Source of the DNA: Methylotenera sp.
Lineage (GTDB): Bacteria; Pseudomonadota; Gammaproteobacteria; Burkholderiales; Methylophilaceae
NCBI GenBank assembly: GCA_005791685.1
Contig: SXVG01000048.1
Location: forward strand, 1 to 25,187
Reading direction: 5' to 3'
Length of the DNA stretch: 25,187 nt
Numbering within the stretch: the first letter of the stretch is position 1; every line of letters starts with the position of its first letter. The notes under the pieces are model-generated. The model ran no database searches and had not been told where the DNA came from. It worked only from the letters and a program-made list of their open reading frames with translations. Made by a program: the position numbers and the translations under genes. Shown here piece by piece: positions 15,223 to 23,054 of this stretch.

Positions 15223-15996
15223 TTATTTTTCACGCGATTTAGATTGCCTGGTATTGGTTTTAGGGCTGACTGAAAGTAAATTGGCCTTGGCCGATTGCTT
15301 CCAATTTGGCTTAATCGGCATCATACCAACAACGCGCTTTTTTGCGACCACAAAATACACACCGCCCCCACCTGAAAACCCATGCCGCGCCAGTTTATCC
15401 ATAAAGGCGAAACGTTTATGCCAAGCCAAATTCTCAATCGGCGGCACATGGCAACAGCTTTGCACTACCACCACCTCAAACCCCAACAGCACCAACCAAT
15501 CTTTTAAACGGTTTAAAGCAATAAAATCCCCATACCAAGGGTAATCTAAGGGTTTGTAAAACAGTTTTTTTAAAGCAGCACAAACGCCCCAAGTACTCAT
15601 GGGATTGAACCCAGAAATAATGAGGTGGCCTTCTGGCATCATCACCCTAGCGGCTTCGCGTAAAGTTTGGTGCGGGCGCTCACTGAATTCCAATCGATGC
15701 GGAAGCAGCAATAGGTCCACACTCATTTCAGCAAAGGGTAAAAAATCATCGCAACACGCCAGATCAGGTGGCGACACGGGCTTAATTAAGCAAGCGTTAG
15801 TGGGAGCCGCCACCTTGTAACGGTGTGCTATGCGTGAGTTGCTAAGCAAATCCATTTGCAGACTGCCGATTTGCACGGCATTAAAACCAAACAAATCGCA
15901 CACCGCTTGATCGTACAACAACTGCTCTTGGGCCTGCAAATACTGACCTACAGTCGAATCAAAGCGGTCCTTTGGCTGCGCGCTGGCTATTGACAT
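15223..15996 (-). CDS. SAM-dependent methyltransferase, class I, YafS-like
   Basis: A protein of 257 residues with a methyltransferase type-11-like core. The post-core block LEFSERPHQTLREAARVMMPEGHLIISGFNP is diagnostic, and an upstream DLACCDDFLPFAEMSVDLLLLPH stands in for motifs II and III. The glycine-rich SAM motif I is not obvious, as in this subgroup. The gene order gloB, this gene, rnhA, dnaQ is the same as E. coli gloB-yafS-rnhA-dnaQ, which supports orthology. The substrate is unknown. The start at 15996 has no clear ribosome site. The divergent gloB start is only about 30 bases away, so the promoters must lie partly inside the opposing genes. The C-terminus is basic and probably disordered. 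Confidence 0.85.
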   Translation of the reverse strand: MSIASAQPKDRFDSTVGQYLQAQEQLLYDQAVCDLFGFNAVQIGSLQMDLLSNSRIAHRYKVAAPTNACLIKPVSPPDLACCDDFLPFAEMSVDLLLLPHRLEFSERPHQTLREAARVMMPEGHLIISGFNPMSTWGVCAALKKLFYKPLDYPWYGDFIALNRLKDWLVLLGFEVVVVQSCCHVPPIENLAWHKRFAFMDKLARHGFSGGGGVYFVVAKKRVVGMMPIKPNWKQSAKANLLSVSPKTNTRQSKSREK

Positions 15997-16025
15997 TTTA
16001 TCGGGTAAACCAAATGATAGGCGGT

Positions 16026-16805
16026 ATGCATCATAATCTGCAAATTATACCCATTCCTGCCTTTAAGGATAACTATATCTGGCTTATGCATAATGGTCAG
16101 CAAGCGGTCGTAATAGATCCAGGCGATGCTCTGCCTGTCATGGAGACGCTGACACAGTTAAAACTCAATCTGCATAGCCTACTCATCACCCACCATCATC
16201 AAGATCATATTGCTGGCGTGGAAAGCTTACTACAGGCTTATCCTAAAATAGAAATTTACGCACCAAAATTAGAGCACTATGATTTTAAGCACCACCCTGT
16301 TTGCGAAGCCGACGTGATTAACCTGCCGCCCTTAGACCTTAGCTTTACCGTCATGGCATTGCCAGGGCACACGCTGGGCCATGTCGCGTATTACGCAGAA
16401 AACAGTCGGGCCGGCAATCTGCTGTTTTGCGGCGACACTTTATTCGGCGCCGGTTGCGGGCGTTTGTTTGAAGGTACAGCGGCACAAATGTACGACTCCT
16501 TACAGAAACTCGCCGCCTTAGCCCCCAGCGCTCAGGTCTATTGCAGCCATGAATACACCTTGCGCAACATCGAATTTGCCATCACGTTGGAGCCAGGCAA
16601 TCGGGCACTGCAGGCGCGCAGGCAGCAAACCCAAGAACTGCGGCAACGTGGGCAACCCAGTCTACCCTCCACCATCGCACTCGAACTCATGACCAATCCA
16701 TTCTTGCGCTGCCATACCGAAGAAATTCGAATCGCCAGCCAGCTAAACGACACCAAGCCGCTGGCCGTATTTAGCCGAATAAGAGAATTAAGAAACCTAT
16801 ATTAA
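16026..16805 (+). CDS. gloB: Hydroxyacylglutathione hydrolase (glyoxalase II)
   Basis: Hydrolyses S-lactoylglutathione to lactate and glutathione, the last step of methylglyoxal detoxification. It is a metallo-beta-lactamase fold with the binuclear metal motif T55-H-x-H-x-D-H61 (THHHQDH), a further His in LPGHTLGH, the bridging Asp in FCGDTLFGAGCGRLFEG, and the last His in CSHEYTLRN. The frame is open from 15972, but the ATG at 16026 has AGGCGG just before it and starts MHHNLQIIPIPAFKDNY, the normal family N-terminus, giving 259 residues. Confidence 0.95.
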   Translation: MHHNLQIIPIPAFKDNYIWLMHNGQQAVVIDPGDALPVMETLTQLKLNLHSLLITHHHQDHIAGVESLLQAYPKIEIYAPKLEHYDFKHHPVCEADVINLPPLDLSFTVMALPGHTLGHVAYYAENSRAGNLLFCGDTLFGAGCGRLFEGTAAQMYDSLQKLAALAPSAQVYCSHEYTLRNIEFAITLEPGNRALQARRQQTQELRQRGQPSLPSTIALELMTNPFLRCHTEEIRIASQLNDTKPLAVFSRIRELRNLY

Positions 16806-16853
16806 TCATAAAGATATTATGATAATTTAAAGTGATTATTAAATAGATATAAC

Positions 16854-16882
16854 TTGACTTTGCTGGCATTATTTTTTAACAT
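16854..16882 (+). promoter_or_regulatory. Sigma70-type promoter for mltD operon
   Basis: TTGACT (16854-16859) matches 5 of 6 -35 bases, and TAACAT (16877-16882) matches 4 of 6 -10 bases, with an exact 17-base spacer. It stands in an AT-rich gap after gloB and 64 bases before the mltD start. Confidence 0.6.
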
Positions 16883-16946
16883 GCTCATCTTAAATCCAGC
16901 GCAGATTAAGTGTGCTGCCAGCCCACCCACTTAGCCTAAGCCCTCA

Positions 16947-18638
16947 TTGACTAAACTTTCAATCCAATTCATCCCTTGCCTCATTTTAGCCAGCAGCGCC
17001 TATTTATTGGGGGCGGTCGCTCATGCTGAATCCAATGTTGTTGGCGAGGAAATCACCATTTCTGCTGAAGAGCTAATAAAGCCTAACAACAAAGACCTTA
17101 ACGCCATTGATAATGGACCGACAAAAAAAGTCCCTAGCAACAACGTCAGCATAACGCCAGATCCCTTGCACCCCGCCACGGACGAGCCTGCTGCCATTAT
17201 CGTTATTAATAGCGAGGATTTGTGGCAACGCATTAAAGAAGGTTATGCTATGCCGGATTCCACATCCAAGCTGGTTGCCAATCACGAACAATGGTATAGC
17301 ACACGCCCAGACTACATCAGGCGCATGGTGGAACGCAGTCAAAAGTATTTATTTCACATCGTAGAAGAGGTGGGAAAACGCGGCATGCCCACAGAAATTG
17401 CTTTATTGCCCATGATAGAGAGCGCCTACAATCCACAAGCTTATTCCAGAAGCAAGGCTTCCGGCATTTGGCAATTCATCCCTTCGACCGGCAAGCACTT
17501 CGGATTGCAGCAAAACTGGTGGATAGACAACAGGCGTAACGTCATCGTCGCCACCGATGCGGCCCTGACCTATTTGCAAAAACTGCACGGCATGTTTGGC
17601 TCTTGGGATTTGGCGCTGGCCGCCTACAACGCTGGCGAAGGCACGGTAGGTCGAGCGATAGAGCGCAATCGCAGATTGGGCTTGGGCACGGATTACGAAA
17701 GTTTAAATTTACCGCCTGAAACTAGAAACTACGTACCCAAGCTACAAGCCGTCAAAAATATCATGACCAACCCTGGCAAATACGGTTTAAAAATACAAAC
17801 CATAGCCAATACCGCCTACTTCACTCGCGTTGCCGCCCCCGCGCAAATCGACGCGCATTTGGCCGCCAAATTAGCCCAAATCAGCGACGAAGAATTTTTA
17901 GCGCTCAACCCTAGCAACAACAGGCCGCTCATAGACAATAATGATGAAAAGCATGAATTGCTATTGCCCATTCTGGCCGCGCAAACGTTTAGAGACAATT
18001 TAGCCAACTACAATAAACCGCTGGTAAGCTGGAAAACTTATTTAGCTAAACGTGGCGAACGCATGGAAAAAATTGCGGCGAAATTTGGCATCCAACTGGC
18101 AAAATTGCGTAATGTTAACAACCTGCCCAGTCAAAATAAGATAAAGAAATCGTCCACCATACTGGTGCCTAACGGCAATAGCACCGATTTTAGTCCTAAT
18201 AGTGTTGCATTAAAACCCGTGGAAATTCATGACAACAACCTAAGCAACCCCAGCGCCATTAATCTTTCAGACATGAGCAACACCACCGCCCTCAACTTGG
18301 AAGCAAATGCAGCGGAAAGAAATGTAGCTGAACATGCCAACGACACCGGAGCGACAAAACCAGCCAACGTCACGCACTTGGTTAAACCAGGGGAAACCCT
18401 TTTTGCCATCGCCAGGCAGTACCATGTCAGCACAGAAGAGATCCTGCAAGCCAACGCCTTAGTCAGTCCAGACCTTAAAATCGGGCAATTATTGGCCATA
18501 TACGGCACGGCAACGGAAGCGGGGCCTGTCGAAAAAGCCAGCCCTAAGACAAATATAAAAGCGAAGAAACACAAAAGCAAAGCCAAGAAAGTTAAGAAAA
18601 CCAAGAAAAAGCGTCATTCATCCGCAAAAAATAAATGA
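16947..18638 (+). CDS. mltD: Membrane-bound lytic murein transglycosylase D with LysM
   Basis: Cuts murein glycan strands to 1,6-anhydro products in the periplasm. The signal peptide is MTKLSIQFIPCLILASSAYL and onward to AHA; there is no lipobox Cys at its end, unlike E. coli MltD. The SLT domain (about 145-270) has catalytic E158 in LPMIESAYNP, then SKASGIWQFIPSTGKHFGL and ALAAYNAGEGTVGRAI. A degenerate LysM near 365-410 and a clear LysM at 475-520 (THLVKPGETLFAIARQYHVS) bind murein. The tail is very Lys-rich. The start is TTG at 16947: a stop at 16932 in frame leaves no other choice. The next gene starts 8 bases after its stop. Confidence 0.93.
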   Translation: MTKLSIQFIPCLILASSAYLLGAVAHAESNVVGEEITISAEELIKPNNKDLNAIDNGPTKKVPSNNVSITPDPLHPATDEPAAIIVINSEDLWQRIKEGYAMPDSTSKLVANHEQWYSTRPDYIRRMVERSQKYLFHIVEEVGKRGMPTEIALLPMIESAYNPQAYSRSKASGIWQFIPSTGKHFGLQQNWWIDNRRNVIVATDAALTYLQKLHGMFGSWDLALAAYNAGEGTVGRAIERNRRLGLGTDYESLNLPPETRNYVPKLQAVKNIMTNPGKYGLKIQTIANTAYFTRVAAPAQIDAHLAAKLAQISDEEFLALNPSNNRPLIDNNDEKHELLLPILAAQTFRDNLANYNKPLVSWKTYLAKRGERMEKIAAKFGIQLAKLRNVNNLPSQNKIKKSSTILVPNGNSTDFSPNSVALKPVEIHDNNLSNPSAINLSDMSNTTALNLEANAAERNVAEHANDTGATKPANVTHLVKPGETLFAIARQYHVSTEEILQANALVSPDLKIGQLLAIYGTATEAGPVEKASPKTNIKAKKHKSKAKKVKKTKKKRHSSAKNK

Positions 18639-18646
18639 TTTAGGCC

Positions 18647-20323
18647 ATGTTCATTCATCTAAAACAACACCGCTTATATACACTAGGGCTGTTCTTGTTT
18701 AGCACCATGCTAATTACGGCATGCGGCGATGCCACCGATGACGCCAAACAAAACACCCCAATAGGCTACAGCACCGCCTATGCGGCCGCACCTGGCGGCA
18801 TGCTAATAGACGCCATGGCAGGCGAACCCAGTGGCTTGATCGCCATGATAGCCGGGGAATCCGCGGCATCCGCCATTGCTGGCAATCTATTTAACAGTTT
18901 GCTGAAATACGACAAAAACTTAGACCTGACTGGCGAACTGGCGCAATCATGGGAAGTGTCGGCCGATCAGAAAACCATCACCTTTCATCTAAAACCCAAT
19001 CTCAAATGGGCAGACAACCATCCCCTAAGCAGTGCAGACGTGTTGTTCACTTGGCAAAAAGTGACCGATGACCATACCCGCACCCCTTATGGCGCCGATT
19101 TCAAATTAGTCAGCAAAGCCGAAGCCCCGGACGCCCAGACCTTTCGGGTCACTTACGCGGTGCCCTATGCCCCGGCGCTAGACACTTGGGCTGGTTTGCA
19201 TATCTTGCCCAAGCACTTATTAGAAAATCAAGACATTAACAATACGGCTTTTGCCCGCCATCCTGTAGGCAGCCATTACTACACATTAGCCCTTTGGAAA
19301 AATGGTCAGTATTTAAAATTAAGTCGCAACCCTAATGCCAGCCAAGGTCAAGCGCAGATAGATCATTTGCTATCCCGCATCATTCCCGATAAAGCGGCGC
19401 AATTTTTAGAGCTAAGCGCCGACAACATAGACTCCATGGTCTTGAATCCTATTCAATACGCGAGGATTTTTCCATCCCGACCCGATCTTAAAAAAAATAT
19501 CGCGCTGTATAAAGAACTGGGTAATAGTTATTCTTACTTGGGCTTTAATTTAAAACGCAAACCGTTTGATGATATACGCGTGCGGCAAGCCATCAACTAC
19601 GCCATCGATAAACAAGAAATCATCGATGGGGTATTGCTAGGTTTGGGTGAGCCGGTGGCCTCCCCTTACAAACCGGGCACACGCTGGAGCAACCCCGACC
19701 TTAAGCCTTACCCATACGACCCAAACAAAGCCCGTGCCTTGCTACGCGAAGCCGGCTTTGCTGACACAGACGGCGATGGCCTATTGGATAAAGACGGCCA
19801 GCCATTTAGTTTTGAAATCCTCACCAATCAAAATAAAGAACGCGAGATGACGGCGGTTTTAATTCAACGCCGTCTGAAAGAGGTGGGCATAGAGGTGAAT
19901 ATACGGGTGCTGGAATGGGCCAGTTTTTTAGGGCGTTTTATCAAACCCAAACAGTTTGACGCGGTGGTATTGGGCTGGAGCCTATCCTTAGACCCAGACC
20001 AATACGGCATTTGGCATAGCAGCCAACAAGCGCCTGGCCAATTCAATTTTATCAGTTACAGCAACCCGCAAGCAGACAAACTGCTAGAAGCGGGCCGCGT
20101 AGAATTAAATCCAGAAAAACGCATGAAAATTTACCACGAATTTTCAAAAATACTGCTGCAAGATAGCCCGGTGGTTTATTTATCCGCTGGCTACGGCTTA
20201 TCGGCCATACATAAACGCGTCAAAGGCATTAGCAATCCGGCACCGCCAGCGGGTATAGGCCATAACACCTATGAATGGTATATTCCCAAAGCCTATTCCC
20301 GTAACGAAATAAATGAACATTAG
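18647..20323 (+). CDS. Peptide-type ABC transporter substrate-binding lipoprotein (SBP family 5)
   Basis: A periplasmic solute binder, anchored by lipid at Cys26 (lipobox LITAC). At 558 residues it has the family-5 layout of DppA/OppA: LAQSWEVSADQKTITFHLK, KWADNHPLSSADVLFTW, FNLKRKPFDDIRVRQAINYAID, and a C-terminal FDAVVLGWSLSLDPDQYG. A Ca-loop-like DTDGDGLLDKDG occurs near residue 376. It starts 8 bases after mltD and 6 bases before its permease, so the three are one operon. Family members bind oligopeptides, murein peptides or nickel. Location after a murein enzyme makes murein peptides an attractive guess, but the ligand cannot be read from sequence. Confidence 0.9.
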   Translation: MFIHLKQHRLYTLGLFLFSTMLITACGDATDDAKQNTPIGYSTAYAAAPGGMLIDAMAGEPSGLIAMIAGESAASAIAGNLFNSLLKYDKNLDLTGELAQSWEVSADQKTITFHLKPNLKWADNHPLSSADVLFTWQKVTDDHTRTPYGADFKLVSKAEAPDAQTFRVTYAVPYAPALDTWAGLHILPKHLLENQDINNTAFARHPVGSHYYTLALWKNGQYLKLSRNPNASQGQAQIDHLLSRIIPDKAAQFLELSADNIDSMVLNPIQYARIFPSRPDLKKNIALYKELGNSYSYLGFNLKRKPFDDIRVRQAINYAIDKQEIIDGVLLGLGEPVASPYKPGTRWSNPDLKPYPYDPNKARALLREAGFADTDGDGLLDKDGQPFSFEILTNQNKEREMTAVLIQRRLKEVGIEVNIRVLEWASFLGRFIKPKQFDAVVLGWSLSLDPDQYGIWHSSQQAPGQFNFISYSNPQADKLLEAGRVELNPEKRMKIYHEFSKILLQDSPVVYLSAGYGLSAIHKRVKGISNPAPPAGIGHNTYEWYIPKAYSRNEINEH

Positions 20324-20329
20324 CCTATC

Positions 20330-21346
20330 ATGCTGATTTACTTGTTAAAGCGTATATTCTGGATGTTGCCATTATTACTGGGCATCAGTTTAATTTCATT
20401 CTTTATCATGCACTTAGCCCCTGGCGACATCACTACCAGCGAGGCCAGTTTTAACCCTAAAGCCAGCGAAGAGTCCAGGCAAAAATTACGCGCCTTGTAC
20501 AACCTAGACAAGCCAATAATCGTGCAATACGGGCTGTGGGTTAAGCGTATGGCTAGCCTGGATTTTGGCCACTCATTTGCATCACACCAACGTCCAGTAT
20601 TTTGGCAAAGCCGTGACAAAGACGGCCAAGTCACGCCCGGCATGATACAAGAAGCCTTGCCCATTACCTTATTAATCAATGTGTTAAGCTTGTTATTCAT
20701 CATAGGCATAGCCTTGCCATTAGGGGTCATCTCCGCTTTAAAGCAAAACCAATGGGCAGACCGTAGCATCACCCTATTCGTTTTTATCGGCTTTGCCATA
20801 CCAGGCTTTTGGCTGGCATTGATGCTCATGTACTGGACCGGCGTGCAGCATAGCTGGTTGCCTATTTCCGGCCTGGAGAGCATGGGCCATGAAAACCTAG
20901 CTTGGCCAGCACAAATTTTGGACACGCTGAGGCATCTCATCTTGCCGGTGTTTATTTCCGCCATTAGCGGCTTAGCCAGCATATCGCTGTTTGTCAGAAA
21001 CGGCATGCTCGATGTCTTGCATCAAGACTACATCACCACTGCACGCGCCAAAGGTTTAAACGAACACCACGTTATTTACCGCCATGCCTTGCGCAACGCC
21101 CTACTGCCGCTGATTACCATTTTTGGTTTAAGCATACCCGGCTTGATAGGTGGATCGGTCATCGCTGAAAGTATTTTTGCCATCCCAGGCATGGGCAAAC
21201 TGTTTTATGATGCGGTGTTAATGCGCGATTTCCCAGTGATTATGGGCATCCTAAGCATAGGCGCCATACTGACCATGCTGGGTAATTTACTGGCAGACAT
21301 TTCTTACGCATGGGCCGACCCTCGCGTAAGACGTGGGGTGATGTAA
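20330..21346 (+). CDS. Peptide-type ABC transporter permease, DppB/OppB type
   Basis: Inner-membrane permease of 338 residues. It starts directly with a helix (MLIYLLKRIFWMLPLLLGIS) and FFIMHLAPGD, the hallmark of DppB/OppB proteins. Several further helices lead to the EAA loop that contacts the ATPase (DYITTARAKGLNEHHVIYRH, around 230-255). It ends in ADPRVRRGVM, close to the DppB C-terminal consensus DPR. The ATG is 6 bases after the binding-protein stop. Its stop overlaps the next ATG as TAATG (21344-21348), so the two permeases are made together as a pair. Confidence 0.93.
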   Translation: MLIYLLKRIFWMLPLLLGISLISFFIMHLAPGDITTSEASFNPKASEESRQKLRALYNLDKPIIVQYGLWVKRMASLDFGHSFASHQRPVFWQSRDKDGQVTPGMIQEALPITLLINVLSLLFIIGIALPLGVISALKQNQWADRSITLFVFIGFAIPGFWLALMLMYWTGVQHSWLPISGLESMGHENLAWPAQILDTLRHLILPVFISAISGLASISLFVRNGMLDVLHQDYITTARAKGLNEHHVIYRHALRNALLPLITIFGLSIPGLIGGSVIAESIFAIPGMGKLFYDAVLMRDFPVIMGILSIGAILTMLGNLLADISYAWADPRVRRGVM

Positions 21347-22167
21347 TGAAAATCATCTGGCGAAACCCACTGACCTTAATCGGCTTCATTATCATTATTA
21401 GCATATTGCTACTGGCATTAATAGCCCCGCTTATTGCGCCTTATGACCCCAACGCCATCAATGTGAAAGCGATCTTATTGGCGCCCACCGGCCAGCACCT
21501 GATGGGCACAGACGGTTTGGGGCGTGACGTGCTTTCCCGCATGCTGTACGGCGCACGCATCTCACTGATGGTTGGTTTTGTGGCCGTCGGTATCGCCACC
21601 GTAATAGGCATTCTATTGGGCGCCATAGCGGGCTTCTACCGTGGCTGGCTGGACACATTCATCATGCGTACGGTGGATGTCATGCTGTCGATTCCAACCT
21701 TTTTCCTAATTTTAGCCGTCATTGCCTTTTTAAACCCATCCATCTGGAACATCATGATAGTCATAGGTTTGACGTCGTGGATGGGGGTGACACGCTTAGT
21801 CCGGGCGGAATTTTTGAGCTTGCGTAATCGAGAATTCATACTGGCCGCTCAAGCACTAGGCGCTAAAGATTTTAGACTCATTTTTAGGCACTTATTGCCC
21901 AACAGCTTAACGCCCATTATCGTCAGCTCAATATTGGGTATTGCCAGTGCGGTTTTAGTGGAATCTGGCCTAAGCTTTTTAGGCCTTGGCGTGCAAGCCC
22001 CGCAGGCCTCCTGGGGCAACATCTTGACCGACGGCAAAGAGTACATCCAATTCGCTTGGTGGCTATCGCTGTTCCCAGGCTTAGCCATACTGCTGACCGT
22101 GTTAGGCTATAATTTGCTTGGGGATGGTTTACGTGATGCGTATAATCCCAGAAGCAATCAACATTAG
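21346..22167 (+). CDS. Peptide-type ABC transporter permease, DppC/OppC type
   Basis: The second permease, 273 residues: an N-terminal helix, then APYDPNAINVKAILLAPTGQH and MGTDGLGRDVLSRMLYGARIS (the DppC/OppC signature), then an EAA loop (FILAAQALGAKDFRLIFRH, about 163-182), ending GDGLRDAYNPR. The frame is open from 21310 inside the previous gene, but the ATG at 21346, which overlaps the previous stop and has a GGGGTG-like site before it, gives the normal N-terminus. No ATP-binding subunit follows: the next gene is fabI. The ATPase must come from elsewhere in the genome. Confidence 0.92.
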   Translation: MKIIWRNPLTLIGFIIIISILLLALIAPLIAPYDPNAINVKAILLAPTGQHLMGTDGLGRDVLSRMLYGARISLMVGFVAVGIATVIGILLGAIAGFYRGWLDTFIMRTVDVMLSIPTFFLILAVIAFLNPSIWNIMIVIGLTSWMGVTRLVRAEFLSLRNREFILAAQALGAKDFRLIFRHLLPNSLTPIIVSSILGIASAVLVESGLSFLGLGVQAPQASWGNILTDGKEYIQFAWWLSLFPGLAILLTVLGYNLLGDGLRDAYNPRSNQH

Positions 22168-22205
22168 CCTACGGAATTTAAAGACTTACAATAGGGATAA
22201 ACGTT

Positions 22206-22991
22206 ATGGGATTTTTAGCAGGTAAAAAGATATTAATCGCTGGTCTATTGAGCAACCGCTCAATCGCTTACGGCATCGCCGAAGCGATGAAACGCGAAGG
22301 CGCAGAACTGGCATTCACCTACCAAATGGAAAAACACCAGGACCGCGTGGCAAAACTGGCGGCTGATTTTGGCTCAAACTTGCTATTCCATTGCGACGTG
22401 GCCGAAGACAGTCAGATTGAAGCGCTATTTCCAGCCATAGCCAAACATTGGGATGGCATAGACTGCATCGTGCATTCGGTGGCCTTTGTGCCCAAAGATG
22501 CGTTAGATGGCGACTACCTAGAAAAAGTCACCCGTGAAAATTTCCGCATTGAGCAAGACATCAGCTCCTACAGCTTTGCTGCGCTAGCCAAAGCCGCCTA
22601 CCCCATGATGGCAGGCAGAAACGGCAGCCTATTAACGGTGAGCTACCTAGGCGCCGAACGCACCATGCCCAACTACAATGTCATGGGGCTAGCCAAAGCT
22701 AGCTTAGAAGCCAACGTACGCTATATGGCGCAAAGTCTTGGTCCTAAAGGCATACGCGTTAATGCGGTGTCTGCCGGCCCGATTAAAACCTTAGCTGCCT
22801 CTGGCATTGCTGATTTTGATAAGATGATAGGCTTTAATGAAAAGCATGCGGCTTTGCGCCGCAACGTCACCATAGAAGAGGTAGGCAATGCGTCGGCCTT
22901 TCTTTGCAGCGATTTGGCGTCTGGCATCACCGGGGAGATCACCTACGTTGATGGCGGCATGAACATTACCGCCGCAGGGTCGATAGATTAA
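22206..22991 (+). CDS. fabI: Enoyl-[acyl-carrier-protein] reductase (NADH), FabI
   Basis: Reduces enoyl-ACP in the last step of each fatty-acid elongation cycle; it is the triclosan and isoniazid-type target family. Short-chain dehydrogenase fold of 261 residues: the FabI-type nucleotide motif GLLSNRSIAYGIA, catalytic Y147 and Y157 with K164 (Y-x6-K in NYNVMGLAKASLE), and AGPIKTLAASGI for the substrate loop. ATG at 22206 follows an AGGG ribosome site, 38 bases after the permease stop, so it may be read with the transporter operon or from its own weak promoter (TACAAT at 22187-22192). It is followed by a strong terminator. Confidence 0.96.
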   Translation: MGFLAGKKILIAGLLSNRSIAYGIAEAMKREGAELAFTYQMEKHQDRVAKLAADFGSNLLFHCDVAEDSQIEALFPAIAKHWDGIDCIVHSVAFVPKDALDGDYLEKVTRENFRIEQDISSYSFAALAKAAYPMMAGRNGSLLTVSYLGAERTMPNYNVMGLAKASLEANVRYMAQSLGPKGIRVNAVSAGPIKTLAASGIADFDKMIGFNEKHAALRRNVTIEEVGNASAFLCSDLASGITGEITYVDGGMNITAAGSID

Positions 22992-23006
22992 ACGTGCAAT
23001 CCAATC

Positions 23007-23034
23007 AAAAAGGCCGCTTAAAGCGGCCTTTTTT
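23007..23034 (+). terminator. Bidirectional terminator between fabI and ppiD
   Basis: AAAAAGGCCGC, loop TTAAA, GCGGCC and six T: an 11-base stem with A and T runs on both sides. It lies between two genes that converge and can end both transcripts. Confidence 0.9.
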
Positions 23035-23054
23035 ATTGGATCTGTCAGCGCCTA

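Noticed and set aside
16805..16823. AT-rich hairpin (ATCATAA / TTATGAT) after gloB as a terminator
   Set aside because: It is only a 7-base stem with almost no G-C and no T run; too weak to call.
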